Positions 34,196 to 45,554 of a stretch of 64,000 nt of DNA are shown here, piece by piece. The position numbers and the translations under genes are program-made. The stretch lies in the NCBI RefSeq assembly GCF_022059845.1, contig NZ_CP091851.1:2914001-2978000 (forward strand). Direction: 5' to 3'. The notes beneath the pieces are model-generated. The model was not told the origin of the DNA. It was given only the letters and a program-made list of their open reading frames with translations, and ran no database searches. Numbering within the stretch: the first letter of the stretch is position 1; each line of letters opens with the position of its first letter. Source of the DNA: Terrirubrum flagellatum. GTDB lineage: Bacteria > Pseudomonadota > Alphaproteobacteria > Rhizobiales > Beijerinckiaceae.

Positions 34196-35845
34196 ATGGA
34201 AAGAAGCGCACATCTCGACAGTTTCGCGCGCGACAACCTGCCGCCGGCGGAATTGCAACCAGCCTATCTCTTCACGCGGCCGGAGCTTCAATATCCCCAG
34301 CGCTTCAACTGCATCACGGAATTCGTCGATCGCTGGGTGAACGAAGGACGCGGCGATCATCCCTGCCTCATCTCGCCTTCGGAAACGCTGACCTACGCCG
34401 AATTGCAGGCGCGCATCAATCGCATCGCGAATGCGCTGACGACGAAGGTCGGCTTGAAGCCCGGCTATCGCGTGCTGCTGCGCTCGGCCAACAATCCGAT
34501 GATGGTCGCGGTCTATTTCGCGGTCATCAAGGCGGGCGGCATCGTCGTCGCCACCATGCCGCTCCTGCGCGCGAAAGAGCTCGCCTATCCCATCAGGAAG
34601 TCGAAGATCGCGCTCGCCATCTGCGATGCGCGGCTGCGCGATGAAATGGAGAAAACGCGGCCGCTCGCGCCCGAGCTTGAAAAGGTGATCTATTGGGGAA
34701 GCGGCGAACCGGATAGTCTCGACGCGTTGATCGCAGACTGTTCGCCCGACTTCACCGCCTGCGACACCGCGAGCGATGACGTCTGCCTCATCGGGTTCAC
34801 CTCGGGCACCACAGGCGAGCCCAAGGGCACGATGCATTTCCATCGCGACATGCTCGCGATCTGCGACGGCTATGCGCGCAACGTGCTGCGCGCTGACAAG
34901 GATGACGTGTTCATCGGCTCGCCGCCGCTCGCCTTCACCTTCGGCCTTGGCGGCCTCGTGCTGTTTCCGCTGCGCGTCGGCGCGACCGGCGTGCTGCTGG
35001 AGAGAGCGGGGCCGGACGATCTCATCGCCGCGATCGCAAAATTCAAGGCGACGGTCTGCTTCACCGCGCCGACCGCCTATCGCGCCATGCTTGGAAAGAT
35101 CGGCCAATTCGACGTTTCTTCACTTCGCAAATGCGTGTCGGCCGGCGAGCATCTGCCGAAGGCGACTTTCGAGGCGTGGGAAAAGGCCACAGGAATCAAG
35201 CTGCTCGACGGCATCGGCGCAACGGAGATGCTGCATATCTTCATCGCCGCGCGCGAAGAGGAGATCAGGCCGGGCGCCACGGGCAAGCCGGTGCCGGGCT
35301 ATGAAGCAAAGATCATCGATGCGGATGGCAAGGACGCAGCGGTTGGAACGGTCGGCCGGCTTGCGGTGCGCGGTCCGACAGGATGTCGCTATCTCGCCGA
35401 TGAGCGCCAGAAAAAATATGTGATCGATGGCTGGAACGTCACTGGCGACACGTATCTCATGGATGGCGACGGCTACTTCTGGTATCAGGCGCGCTCCGAC
35501 GACATGATCGTGTCGGCGGGCTACAATATCGCCGGCCCCGAAGTGGAAAGCGCGCTGATGGCGCATCCCGCCGTGGCGGAATGCGGCGTGGTCGGACAGC
35601 CCTGCCCCGAGCGCGGCATGATCGTGAAGGCCTATATCGTGCTGCGCGCCGGCTTCGCCGGCGATGACGCGCTCAAGAAGACGCTGCAGGATTTCGTGAA
35701 GCAGGAAATCGCGCCGTTCAAATATCCGCGCGCGATCGATTTCGTCAGCGCGCTGCCGCGCACGGAAAGCGGCAAGCTGCAGCGTTTCGCGCTGCGCGAA
35801 ATGGCCGCGCGCGAAGCGATGGCGACGCGCAGCGCCGCGGAGTAG
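34196..35845 (+). CDS. Benzoate/2-aminobenzoate-CoA ligase-like AMP-dependent ligase
   Basis: About 549 residues; ATG 34196 is 5 nt after GGAGG (34193 is also an ATG). The AMP-binding motif is LIGFTSGTTGEPKGTMHFHR, motif A2 KLLDGIGATEMLHIFIA and the conserved Lys in LPRTESGKLQRFALRE. The opening ARDNLPPAELQPAYLF and FNCITEFVDRWV match benzoate/2-aminobenzoate-CoA ligases. It would activate an aromatic acid to the CoA ester that the hydroxylase-reductase at 20257-22632 uses. Confidence 0.9.
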   Translation: MERSAHLDSFARDNLPPAELQPAYLFTRPELQYPQRFNCITEFVDRWVNEGRGDHPCLISPSETLTYAELQARINRIANALTTKVGLKPGYRVLLRSANNPMMVAVYFAVIKAGGIVVATMPLLRAKELAYPIRKSKIALAICDARLRDEMEKTRPLAPELEKVIYWGSGEPDSLDALIADCSPDFTACDTASDDVCLIGFTSGTTGEPKGTMHFHRDMLAICDGYARNVLRADKDDVFIGSPPLAFTFGLGGLVLFPLRVGATGVLLERAGPDDLIAAIAKFKATVCFTAPTAYRAMLGKIGQFDVSSLRKCVSAGEHLPKATFEAWEKATGIKLLDGIGATEMLHIFIAAREEEIRPGATGKPVPGYEAKIIDADGKDAAVGTVGRLAVRGPTGCRYLADERQKKYVIDGWNVTGDTYLMDGDGYFWYQARSDDMIVSAGYNIAGPEVESALMAHPAVAECGVVGQPCPERGMIVKAYIVLRAGFAGDDALKKTLQDFVKQEIAPFKYPRAIDFVSALPRTESGKLQRFALREMAAREAMATRSAAE

Positions 35846-35856
35846 AGGTCAATCTC

Positions 35857-36291
35857 ATGACGACAAAGATCATCCCTTCCCCGCTGAGCGACGACGAAGA
35901 GCCGCGCACGCTGCTGCCGAAGGGATGGTTGCGGCCGCGCGGCTACGCCAACGGCATGAGCGCGAAGGGCCGGCTCGTCGTCACCGGCGGCGTCGTCGGA
36001 TGGGACCTCATGGGCCAGTTTCCCGAAGGGCTTGCGGCGCAAGCGCGCCAGGCTTTCGAGAACATCGTCGCCATTCTCGACGCCGGCGGCGCGAAGCCGC
36101 GCGATCTCGTGCGCCTCACTTGGTATGTCACCAGCATCGAGGATTACAACGCCGAGCTTCGCGATATCGGCCGCGCCTATCGCGACTGCTTCGGCGCGAA
36201 TTATCCCGCGATGGCGGTGGTGCAGGTGGTGAGGCTCGTCGAGCCCGCAGCGCTGATCGAGATCGAAGCGACCGCTGTGGTGGCGGAGTAG
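35857..36291 (+). CDS. RidA/YjgF family protein (reactive imine/enamine deaminase-like)
   Basis: A 144-residue RidA-family protein. The family pattern is visible: WLRPRGYANGMSAKGRLVVT, GVVGWDLMG, FENIVAILDAGGAKPRDLV, RLTWYVTSIEDYN and FGANYPAMAVVQVVRLVEPA near the C-terminus. RidA proteins hydrolyse reactive enamine/imine intermediates to ketones and ammonia. Being the last gene of this operon it suggests that the pathway makes an amino-substituted intermediate, consistent with an anthranilate-like substrate. Confidence 0.9.
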   Translation: MTTKIIPSPLSDDEEPRTLLPKGWLRPRGYANGMSAKGRLVVTGGVVGWDLMGQFPEGLAAQARQAFENIVAILDAGGAKPRDLVRLTWYVTSIEDYNAELRDIGRAYRDCFGANYPAMAVVQVVRLVEPAALIEIEATAVVAE

Positions 36292-36312
36292 GTTCGCGTT
36301 TTCACAGAAGCC

Positions 36313-36415
36313 CGTCATTCCGGGGCGCGCTGAAGGCGCGAGCCCGGAATCCATAGCGCAGCGTCGAATATTTCTGGATCCCGGGCTCCTCGCTTCGCTC
36401 AGCCCCGGGATGACG
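36313..36415. repeat. Palindromic repeat R2, copy 3
   Basis: Bounded by CGTCATTCCGGGGCGC and GCCCCGGGATGACG, with inner arms GAGCCCGGAATCCA / TGGATCCCGGGCTC. It lies between the convergent RidA and guanine deaminase genes and could end transcription from both sides. Confidence 0.85.
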
Positions 36416-36441
36416 AACCTGAAAGAGCTCCGCCTGCGAGG

Positions 36442-37785
36442 TCAGCTCGCCGACCCGCTTTTCACGCCTTTCCCCATCATATAAGTCTCGACCACGCTGC
36501 GCTCGTCGCCGAGCGTCGACAGCACGAACAATTCCTCATCGAGCGACGACACGGTCTCCATGCGGTGCGCCATGGCCGGCGTCGCGCGCGCATCGAGCAC
36601 GACAGCGTCGCATTCGGCGCCAACGAAGAAGCCGCCAATTTTGTCGTCAAGTCCGAGCGCGACCGCGTTGCCGCGCGTCATGGCGTGGAACGCCTGATCA
36701 GGCGAAAAGCTCTGGCCGTTGAGCTGCAGCACCTTGTAGGCCTCGCCGGCCGTGCGCAGCATGGAATAGCTTGTGCCGCCACCGACATCGGTGGCGAGCG
36801 CCACGCGCAGCGGCCGCTTCGGATCGCGCGCGGCGCGCCAGTCGAACAGGCCGCTGCCGAGGAACGTGTTGGAGGTCGGGCAAAAGACCGGAACGGCGCG
36901 CCTCTCCGCCATGCGCGCCCATTCGCTCCCGCTCATATGGATGCAATGGCCGATGAGCGATTTCTCCGTCACAAGCCCGTAGCTCTCATAGATCGCGAGA
37001 TAATCCTTCGCGTCCGGGAACATCGACAGCACGGTTTCGATCTCGCGCCGGTTCTCGCTCATATGGGTCTGCATATGGCAATCGGGATGCTCCGCGACCA
37101 GCGCGCGCGAAACCTCAAGCTGCGCCTCGCTCGACGTGATGGCGAAGCGCGGGGAGATGGCGTAGCCGATGCGGCTCCGTCCATGCCACTGCGCGATCAG
37201 CTCCTTCGAATCGCGATAGCCGCTCTCGGGCGTGTCGCGCAGCGCCTCGGGGCAATGGCGGTCCATCATCACCTTGCCGCCGATCATGCGCGCGCCGCGC
37301 TTTTCCGACTCCGCGAAGAAAGCTTCCGCCGACGCCCGATGCACGGAGCAATAGGCGACGGCCGTGGTCGTGCCGTTGCGGATCAGCTCGTCGAGGAAGA
37401 ACGTCGCGTTGCGCGCGGCGTGAGCGGGATCGGCGAATTTCTGCTCCTCGACGAAGGTGTAGCGGTTGAGCCAGTCGAGAAGCTGAGCACCGTAAGACGC
37501 GATCACCTGCGTCTGGGGAAAATGGATATGCGGGTCGATGAATCCAGGCGTCACGAGATGCGGCCGGTGGTCGGCGACCGGCGCGCGCGGCGCCTGGCTG
37601 AGAATGTCGCGGGCGTCGCCGACCGCGGCGATGCGCCCCTCCCGCACCAGCAGCGCCCCATCCTCGATGAAGCGACGGGCGGCCTCGCCCTCGAATTCGG
37701 GGTCGCCGTCGAACCAGAGCAGCCGGCCCCGGATGATCAACGCCTCGCCCGTCCCCGCCCGTTCGTCCGCCTGCCCGGCCTGCAT
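36442..37785 (-). CDS. guaD: Guanine deaminase
   Basis: About 447 residues from ATG 37785 (a GTG at 37812 would add 9). Amidohydrolase metal ligands are visible: HxH in TPGFIDPHIHFPQTQ (about residue 85), His in CHMQTHMSENRRE, His in SLIGHCIHMSGSEW and Asp in VALATDVGGGTSYSML. The NRYTFVEEQKF stretch is diagnostic for guanine deaminases. It converts guanine to xanthine, the substrate of the divergently encoded xanthine dehydrogenase. Confidence 0.93.
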   Translation of the reverse strand: MQAGQADERAGTGEALIIRGRLLWFDGDPEFEGEAARRFIEDGALLVREGRIAAVGDARDILSQAPRAPVADHRPHLVTPGFIDPHIHFPQTQVIASYGAQLLDWLNRYTFVEEQKFADPAHAARNATFFLDELIRNGTTTAVAYCSVHRASAEAFFAESEKRGARMIGGKVMMDRHCPEALRDTPESGYRDSKELIAQWHGRSRIGYAISPRFAITSSEAQLEVSRALVAEHPDCHMQTHMSENRREIETVLSMFPDAKDYLAIYESYGLVTEKSLIGHCIHMSGSEWARMAERRAVPVFCPTSNTFLGSGLFDWRAARDPKRPLRVALATDVGGGTSYSMLRTAGEAYKVLQLNGQSFSPDQAFHAMTRGNAVALGLDDKIGGFFVGAECDAVVLDARATPAMAHRMETVSSLDEELFVLSTLGDERSVVETYMMGKGVKSGSAS

Positions 37786-37971
37786 CTTGCACCCGCCTCC
37801 GCTCTCGGCCACCCTGCGACGCCAATCCCTTTGATAGACCTGAAAGCCGACGCCATCTTACGGATAATCTTGAAAATGATTCCAGACGCCTGCGATTGTG
37901 GAGCCAGGCGGGCGGGCGATGATGCCGCCGGCGCGGCCGCCGCGGCGTCTCGTTAAAGCGAAGCAATCCCA

Positions 37972-39459
37972 ATGCCGGCGATGCGTCGAACCATACGGTT
38001 TCTCCTCGGAAGCGAGGCGCGGGAGGTCTCTTCCTGCGACCCGACCGCGACCCTGCTCGACTGGCTGCGCGGCGAGGCGCGCCTGCGCGGAACCAAGGAG
38101 GGCTGCGCCGAGGGCGATTGCGGCGCCTGTACGGTCGTGATCGGCCGGCTGGAGGGCGGCCAGCTGCGCTACGAGGCGATCAATTCCTGCATCCGCTTCC
38201 TCGGCACGCTCGACGGCTGTCATCTCGTCACGGTCGAGCATTTGAAGCGGCCGGACGGAACGCTGCATCCGGTGCAGCAGGCGATGGTCGATCACCACGG
38301 CTCGCAATGCGGCTTCTGCACGCCGGGCATCGTCATGTCGCTGTTCGCGCTGTGGCTGAACGAGGACCGCCCGTCCGACACGCGCATCGAGGACGCCCTC
38401 GCCGGCAATCTCTGCCGCTGCACCGGCTACGAGCCGATCCTGTCGGCCGCGCGCGGGATGTATGATCTCGGCGCCCGCGCCGAAGACCTCATGGTGAAGC
38501 GTTCGGCCGAGATCACGGCGACGCTGACGAAATGGCGCGACGATTCCACCGTGGAGATGGCGAGCGGCGAGCGCCGCTTCCTCGCGCCCGCCACGGCGGA
38601 TGAACTCGCGCGCCTGATCGCGCATGAGCCCAAGGCCACGGTGCTCGCCGGCGGCACCGATGTCGGGCTGTGGGTGACGAAGGAGATGCGCGATATCGCG
38701 CCGCTGATCTATCTCGGCCGCGTCGATGCGCTGAAGAAGATCGAGGATGTCGGCGACGCGCTGATCTTCGGCGCCGGCGTCAACCATATCGATGTCCGCA
38801 AGGCGCTCGGCAAACTGCATCCGCATCTCGACGAATTGATGCGGCGGTTCGGCGGCGAGCAGATCCGCAACGCCGGCACGATCGGCGGCAATATCGCCAA
38901 CGGCTCGCCAATTGGCGATCTGCCGCCGGCGCTGATCGCGCTGGGCGCGTCGATCACGCTGCGGCGCGGCGCCGGCCGGCGCGTCATTCCGCTCGAACAA
39001 TATTTCATCGCGTATAAAAAGCAGGATCGGAAGGACGGCGAATTCCTGCAATCGATCACGGTGCCGAAGCCGCCGCGCGACGCGTTGATCCATATCTCGA
39101 AAATATCGAAGCGTTTCGACGAGGATATCTCCTCGGTCTGCGGCGCGTTTCTCCTGAGGCGCGCGGCCGACGGAACGATCGCGCAGGCGCGCCTCGTCTA
39201 TGGCGGCATGGCGGCGACGCCGAAGCGCGCGCACAACGCCGAGACGATCCTGAAAGGCCGCGCATGGGACGAAAGCGCCGTCGCATCCGCGATCGGCTGC
39301 CTCGCTGTCGATTTCAAGCCGCTCGACGACATGCGCGCCAGCGCGCGCTATCGCGCCATGGTCGCGGGCGCGCTGCTGCGCCGATTCCTGATCGAGACGA
39401 CAGAGCCCGATGTGAAATTGCGCGTCGCGGGACCGCTGGCGGGAGCCGTCCATGGCTGA
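37972..39459 (+). CDS. xdhA: Xanthine dehydrogenase small subunit (2Fe-2S and FAD domains)
   Basis: A 495-residue subunit. The first 2Fe-2S cluster is in GTKEGCAEGDCGACTVVIG with NSCIRFLGTLDGC; the second is QCGFCTPGIVMSLFALW and AGNLCRCTGYEPI. The FAD domain follows from about residue 200 (KATVLAGGTDVGLWVTKEMR; NAGTIGGNIANGSPIGDLPP). It transfers electrons from the Mo centre in XdhB to NAD. Translation may start at ATG 37972 or 37981. It overlaps xdhB by 8 nt. Confidence 0.95.
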   Translation: MPAMRRTIRFLLGSEAREVSSCDPTATLLDWLRGEARLRGTKEGCAEGDCGACTVVIGRLEGGQLRYEAINSCIRFLGTLDGCHLVTVEHLKRPDGTLHPVQQAMVDHHGSQCGFCTPGIVMSLFALWLNEDRPSDTRIEDALAGNLCRCTGYEPILSAARGMYDLGARAEDLMVKRSAEITATLTKWRDDSTVEMASGERRFLAPATADELARLIAHEPKATVLAGGTDVGLWVTKEMRDIAPLIYLGRVDALKKIEDVGDALIFGAGVNHIDVRKALGKLHPHLDELMRRFGGEQIRNAGTIGGNIANGSPIGDLPPALIALGASITLRRGAGRRVIPLEQYFIAYKKQDRKDGEFLQSITVPKPPRDALIHISKISKRFDEDISSVCGAFLLRRAADGTIAQARLVYGGMAATPKRAHNAETILKGRAWDESAVASAIGCLAVDFKPLDDMRASARYRAMVAGALLRRFLIETTEPDVKLRVAGPLAGAVHG

Positions 39460-41797
39460 CGCAGCGCCTCTCTCCCCCACGCGCGCCATCAAGGGTGGCG
39501 TCCACAAATCGCAGGCGCATGATTCCGGCCACAAACATGTGGCGGGCGAAGCGCTCTATATCGACGATATTCCCGAGCCCACGGGAACGGCGCATCTCTA
39601 TCTCGGCGTCGCCGACCACGCCCATGCGATGATCGCTTCAATCGATCTTGCAAAGGTTCGCGCGGCGCCAGGCGTCCTCGCCGTCTTCACCGCAGCCGAC
39701 GTTCCCGGCGTCAACGACATCAGCTCGACCGGCCGCCATGACGAACCGATCTTCGCGACCGACAGGATCGAATATCACGGACAGCCGATCTTTGCCGTCG
39801 CCGCCGCGACGCGCGATCAGGCCCGGCTCGCGGCGAAGCTCGCGAAGATAGAATATGTCGATCTCGCGCCCATCACTGATGTTGCGGCGGCGCGCGCCGC
39901 CGGCGGCAAGCTCGTCACCGATCCGTTGAAACTCGAACGCGGCGATATCGCGGGCGCGATGGCGGCCGCGCCGCGCCGCATCAAGGGCTCGATGGAGATC
40001 GGCGGGCAGGATCATTTCTATCTCGAAAGCCAGATCGCGCTCGCAGTGCCTGGCGAGGATGGCGACGTTGCGATCTATTCCTCAACGCAGCATCCGAGCG
40101 AAGTGCAGCACATGGTCGGGCACGCGCTCGGCGTTTCCTCCCATGCGGTGACGGTGGAATGCCGGCGCATGGGCGGCGGCTTCGGCGGCAAGGAGACGCA
40201 GGCGAACCTGTTCGCCGTCGCCGCCGCGATCGCGGCGAAGAAACTCGGCCGCGCGGTGAAGATCAGGCCCGACCGCGACGATGACATGATCATCACCGGC
40301 AAGCGGCATGACTTCGTCGTCGATTACGAGATCGGCTTTGATGATGACGGCCGCATCCATGCGGTTGATGCGATCTACGCCGCGCGCTGCGGATTCTCCG
40401 CCGATCTCTCCGGACCTGTGACCGATCGCGCGCTGTTCCACGCCGACAACGCCTATTTCTATCCCGCTGTGCGGCTGCGCTCGGAGCCACTGAAAACCAC
40501 CACCTGTTCGAACACCGCGTTCCGCGGCTTCGGCGGCCCGCAAGGCATGGTCGGCGCCGAACGCTTCATCGATGAAGTCGCCTACGCCACGGGAAAAGAC
40601 CCGCTCGATATCCGCAAGCTGAATTTCTACGGCGCAGCCGACCGCAATGTGACGCCCTACCACCAGACGGTAGAGGACAACATCATCACTGACGTGATCG
40701 CTGCGCTGGAGACGCGCTGCGATTATCACGCGCGCAAGGCGGCGACGCGCGAGTTCAACGCGAAGAGCAAGATCATCAAGCGCGGAATCGCGCTGACGCC
40801 TGTCAAGTTCGGCATCTCCTTCACCGCCACCTGGTACAATCAGGCCGGCGCGCTGGTTCACATCTACGCCGACGGCTCCGTCCATCTCAATCATGGCGGC
40901 ACGGAGATGGGCCAGGGCCTCTATGTCAAGGTGGCGCAAGTCGTCGCCAACGCCTTCCAGATCGACGTCGACAGGGTGAAGATCACCGCGACGACGACGG
41001 GCAAGGTGCCGAACACGTCCGCGACCGCAGCATCATCCGGAACCGATCTCAACGGCATGGCGGCGCTCGCGGCCTGTGAGACGCTGAAGGAACGGCTCAT
41101 CGATTTCGCCGCCGCGCACTGGCATGCGCCGAAGGATCAGGTGGAGTTCCTGCCGAACCGGCTGCGCGTCGGAAATCAGGAGATCGCCTTCGCCGAGGTC
41201 GTCAAAGCCGCCTACATGGCGCGCGTGTCTCTGTCCTCGACCGGCTTCTACAAGACGCCGAAGATTCACTGGGACCGCGCCAAGGGGACCGGCCGTCCGT
41301 TCTTCTACTACGCCTATGGCGCAGCCGCGTCCGAGGTCGCGATCGACACGCTGACCGGCGAATATCGCGTCGAACGCGTCGATATTCTCCATGACGTCGG
41401 CAAGTCGCTCAATCCCGCTGTTGACAAGGGGCAGATCGAAGGCGGCTTCGTGCAGGGCATGGGCTGGCTGACGATGGAGGAATTGTGGTGGGACGCGAAG
41501 GGCCGCCTGCGCACGCACGCGCCCTCGACCTACAAGATCCCCGTCGCATCGGACCGACCGCGCATCTTCAATGTCGAACTCATGTCGGATGTCGTCAATC
41601 GCGAGGAGACGATCCATCGCTCGAAGGCGGTGGGCGAACCGCCTTTGATGCTCGGCATGTCGGTGCTGCATGCGCTATCGGACGCCATTGCAAGCTGCGG
41701 CGATTATCGCATCTGCCCGCGGCTCGATGCGCCGGCGACGCCCGAGCGTGTGCTCTTCGCCGTCGAGCGTGTGCGCGCGCAAGCGAAAGGCGTGTGA
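39452..41797 (+). CDS. xdhB: Xanthine dehydrogenase large subunit (molybdopterin-binding)
   Basis: A 781-residue molybdenum hydroxylase subunit. The N-terminal HKHVAGEALYIDDIPEP is typical. Mo-cofactor loops include RMGGGFGGKETQANL, NTAFRGFGGPQGMVGAERFI and GGTEMGQGLYVKVAQVVA, with the catalytic Glu in GEPPLMLGMSVLHAL near the end. It hydroxylates hypoxanthine and xanthine to urate. xdhC starts one base after its stop. Confidence 0.95.
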   Translation: MADAAPLSPTRAIKGGVHKSQAHDSGHKHVAGEALYIDDIPEPTGTAHLYLGVADHAHAMIASIDLAKVRAAPGVLAVFTAADVPGVNDISSTGRHDEPIFATDRIEYHGQPIFAVAAATRDQARLAAKLAKIEYVDLAPITDVAAARAAGGKLVTDPLKLERGDIAGAMAAAPRRIKGSMEIGGQDHFYLESQIALAVPGEDGDVAIYSSTQHPSEVQHMVGHALGVSSHAVTVECRRMGGGFGGKETQANLFAVAAAIAAKKLGRAVKIRPDRDDDMIITGKRHDFVVDYEIGFDDDGRIHAVDAIYAARCGFSADLSGPVTDRALFHADNAYFYPAVRLRSEPLKTTTCSNTAFRGFGGPQGMVGAERFIDEVAYATGKDPLDIRKLNFYGAADRNVTPYHQTVEDNIITDVIAALETRCDYHARKAATREFNAKSKIIKRGIALTPVKFGISFTATWYNQAGALVHIYADGSVHLNHGGTEMGQGLYVKVAQVVANAFQIDVDRVKITATTTGKVPNTSATAASSGTDLNGMAALAACETLKERLIDFAAAHWHAPKDQVEFLPNRLRVGNQEIAFAEVVKAAYMARVSLSSTGFYKTPKIHWDRAKGTGRPFFYYAYGAAASEVAIDTLTGEYRVERVDILHDVGKSLNPAVDKGQIEGGFVQGMGWLTMEELWWDAKGRLRTHAPSTYKIPVASDRPRIFNVELMSDVVNREETIHRSKAVGEPPLMLGMSVLHALSDAIASCGDYRICPRLDAPATPERVLFAVERVRAQAKGV

Positions 41798-41798
41798 C

Positions 41799-42627
41799 GT
41801 GAAACCGCTCGCGCCCTTCCTCGCGGAAAAACTCAAGCGGCGCGAACGCGTGATGATGATCCGCATCGACGAAGCCGTGGGTTCGACGCCGCGCGAGGCC
41901 GGCGCGACCATGCTGGTCACAGCCAACGACGCGCTGGGCTCCATCGGCGGCGGCCAACTTGAATTCCATGCGATCGATGTGGCGCGCGAGATGATGGCGA
42001 CGGGCGAGAGCGAACGCGCGATCGACCTGCCGCTCGGGCCGCATCTCGGCCAGTGTTGCGGTGGTCGCGTGTTGGTGCATCTGCGCATCGCTGATGAAGC
42101 CGATGTTGCGGCGCTGGCGCGCGCCGACGAAGCCGAGCTCGCGCGCGACGCCGAAGCGCTGATCTTCGGCGCCGGCCATACCGGCCGCGCGCTGGCGCGC
42201 ATGCTGGCGCTGCTGCCTTCGCAGACGCGGCTGATCGATGATCGCGACGGCGTGTTCGATGATCTGCCCGCAAGCATCTCTTGCGAGCGCCTCGACGATC
42301 CCGAAGATGCGATCAGGTCAGCGTCGCCGCACGCGGCCTATGTCATCCTCACCCATAGCCACGCGCTCGACTATCGCCTTGCTGACGCCGCGCTCCGGCG
42401 CGGCGATGCGGCTTATGTCGGCATGATCGGTTCGAAGACCAAACGCGCGCGCTTCGAGAAATGGTTCATCCAGCGCGGCGGCACGCGCGCGGCGCTGAAG
42501 CGGCTGACCTGCCCGATCGGAGGCGGCGACGTGCGCGACAAGAGGCCGGAGATCATCGCGGCCCTGACGGCGGCCGACATCGTGCGCGCGGTTCATCTGT
42601 CACGCGCGTCGGCGGAGGGGGACATGA

Positions 42628-42644
<17 letters not shown>
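41799..42644 (+). CDS. xdhC: Xanthine dehydrogenase accessory protein XdhC
   Basis: A 281-residue protein starting with GTG 41799 (VKPLAPFLAEKLKRRERVMM). The XdhC/CoxI pattern is clear: IRIDEAVGSTPREAGATMLV, IGGGQLEFHAIDVARE and GPHLGQCCGGRVLVH, then the Rossmann-like ALIFGAGHTGRALARMLALL and YVGMIGSKTKRARF. XdhC binds and sulfurates the molybdenum cofactor before inserting it in XdhB. It overlaps the ABC ATPase gene by 17 nt, tying purine oxidation to uptake. Confidence 0.95.
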
Positions 42645-44179
<1,535 letters not shown>

Positions 44180-44193
<14 letters not shown>

Positions 44194-45253
44194 GCGTCGC
44201 CGCGAACCCAGCGCGCTGATGCGCGGGCTCGCGCCCGTGATCGCTGTCGCATTGACGCTCATCGCCGGCTTCGTGCTGTTCACGCTGATGGGCTATTCCG
44301 GCGGCCTCGCCATCGAGCAGATGGCGATCGCGCCCGTGATCGATCCCACGCGCTGGCCCGATCTTCTCGTGAAGGCGGCGCCGCTGATCCTGATCGCGAC
44401 CGGCCTCTCCATCGGCTTTCGCGCCAATGTCTGGAACATCGGCGCCGAGGGGCAATATGTGCTCGGCGGCATTTTCGGAACCGGCGTCGCGCTCGCGACC
44501 TGGGAAATGTCGGGCTTCTGGATCCTGCCGCTGATGCTGGTCGCCGGGATGATCGGCGGCGCGCTTTGGGCCGCAATCCCCGCGGCGCTGCGCGTGCGCT
44601 GGCGCGTCAGCGAAATCCTGTCGAGCCTGATGCTCACCTATGTCGCGATTCAACTTCTCTACTATCTCGTGCGCGGGCCATGGAAGGACCCGCAAGGATT
44701 CAATTTTCCGCAAACGCGCATGTTCAACGACAGCCAGACGCTGCCGATGTTGATGGAGGGAACCGTCATTCATCTCGGCGTCGCCATCGCGATCATCGCC
44801 GCGTTGATCGCCTGGGTGGTGATGGGGAAAACCCTGTTCGGCTATGGCGTGCGCGTGGTCGGGCTCGCGCCGGCGGCGGCGCGCCATGCCGGCTTCAGCG
44901 AGAGCCGCACGATCTGGGCGTCGCTGCTGATTGGCGGCGCGCTCTCGGGCCTCGCCGGCGCGCTTGAAGCAGCCGGGCCGTTCGGCCAGCTCGTCCCGCA
45001 ATTCCCGACCAACTACGGATTCACCGCGATCATCGTCGCTTTTCTCGGGCGGCTTGATCCGCTCGGCGCCATCGTCGGCGCGCTGGTGCTGGCGGTGACC
45101 TATGTCGGCGGCGAACTGGCGCAAACGTCAGCCGGATTGCCGCAGGCGGCGGCCGGCGTGTTTCAGGCGATGCTGCTGTTCTTCCTGCTCGCGGTGGATG
45201 TGCTGATCCGCTACCGCATCGTCGTTGCGCGCTCGCATGTGAGAGCGGCGTGA
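44180..45253 (+). CDS. Nucleoside-type ABC transporter permease 1
   Basis: About 357 residues from ATG 44180 (MLRLERRREPSALMRGLAPV), preceded by GGAGG and overlapping the ATPase by 14 nt. Several hydrophobic helices are visible, with the family block GLSIGFRANVWNIGAEGQYV and VSEILSSLMLTYVAIQLLYY, then GFTAIIVAFLGRLDPLGAIV. These mark the BPD_transp_2 family of nucleoside permeases (NupP/YufP-like). Confidence 0.92.
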
Positions 45254-45295
45254 AGATGACAATTCCGGAGAGCCTGCGATCGATCGGGATTAGCT

Positions 45296-45532
45296 TTCCC
45301 TCCCCCCGCGCAGCGGTGGGGAGGGGCAGGGGTGGGGGGCGTCGCCCGCACGTTGAAAGATTCAGGAGATATGCTTTCGACGACTCCTCCGCCGCGCGCG
45401 AGAATGTTCCGATTCCCCCCACCCTCACCCTCCCCACCGCTACGCGGGGGGAGGGAAACGATTGGCATCTCGCCTGTGAAATGTTGAACGACGCATCCTC
45501 CTCTCCCGCCGGGGGAGAGGGAGAGCCAGTCT
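45296..45532. repeat. Palindromic repeat R3, copy 4 (between the two permease genes)
   Basis: About 235 bp with CCCTCCCCCCGCGCAGCGGT, GGGGAGGGGCAGGGGTGGGG, then CCCCCCACCCTCACCCTCCC, CCACCGCTACGCGGGGGG and a further small hairpin CTCTCCCGCCGGGGGAGAG. The outer arms are inverse complements. It accounts for the whole 300-bp gap between the permease genes; no other feature is visible there. Confidence 0.8.
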
Positions 45533-45554
45533 CGAAGATTCCGGCGCACATCGC

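Noticed and set aside
37858-39534. 558-residue minus-strand frame opposite xdhA
   Set aside because: No family pattern; xdhA on the plus strand has all Fe-S and FAD motifs.
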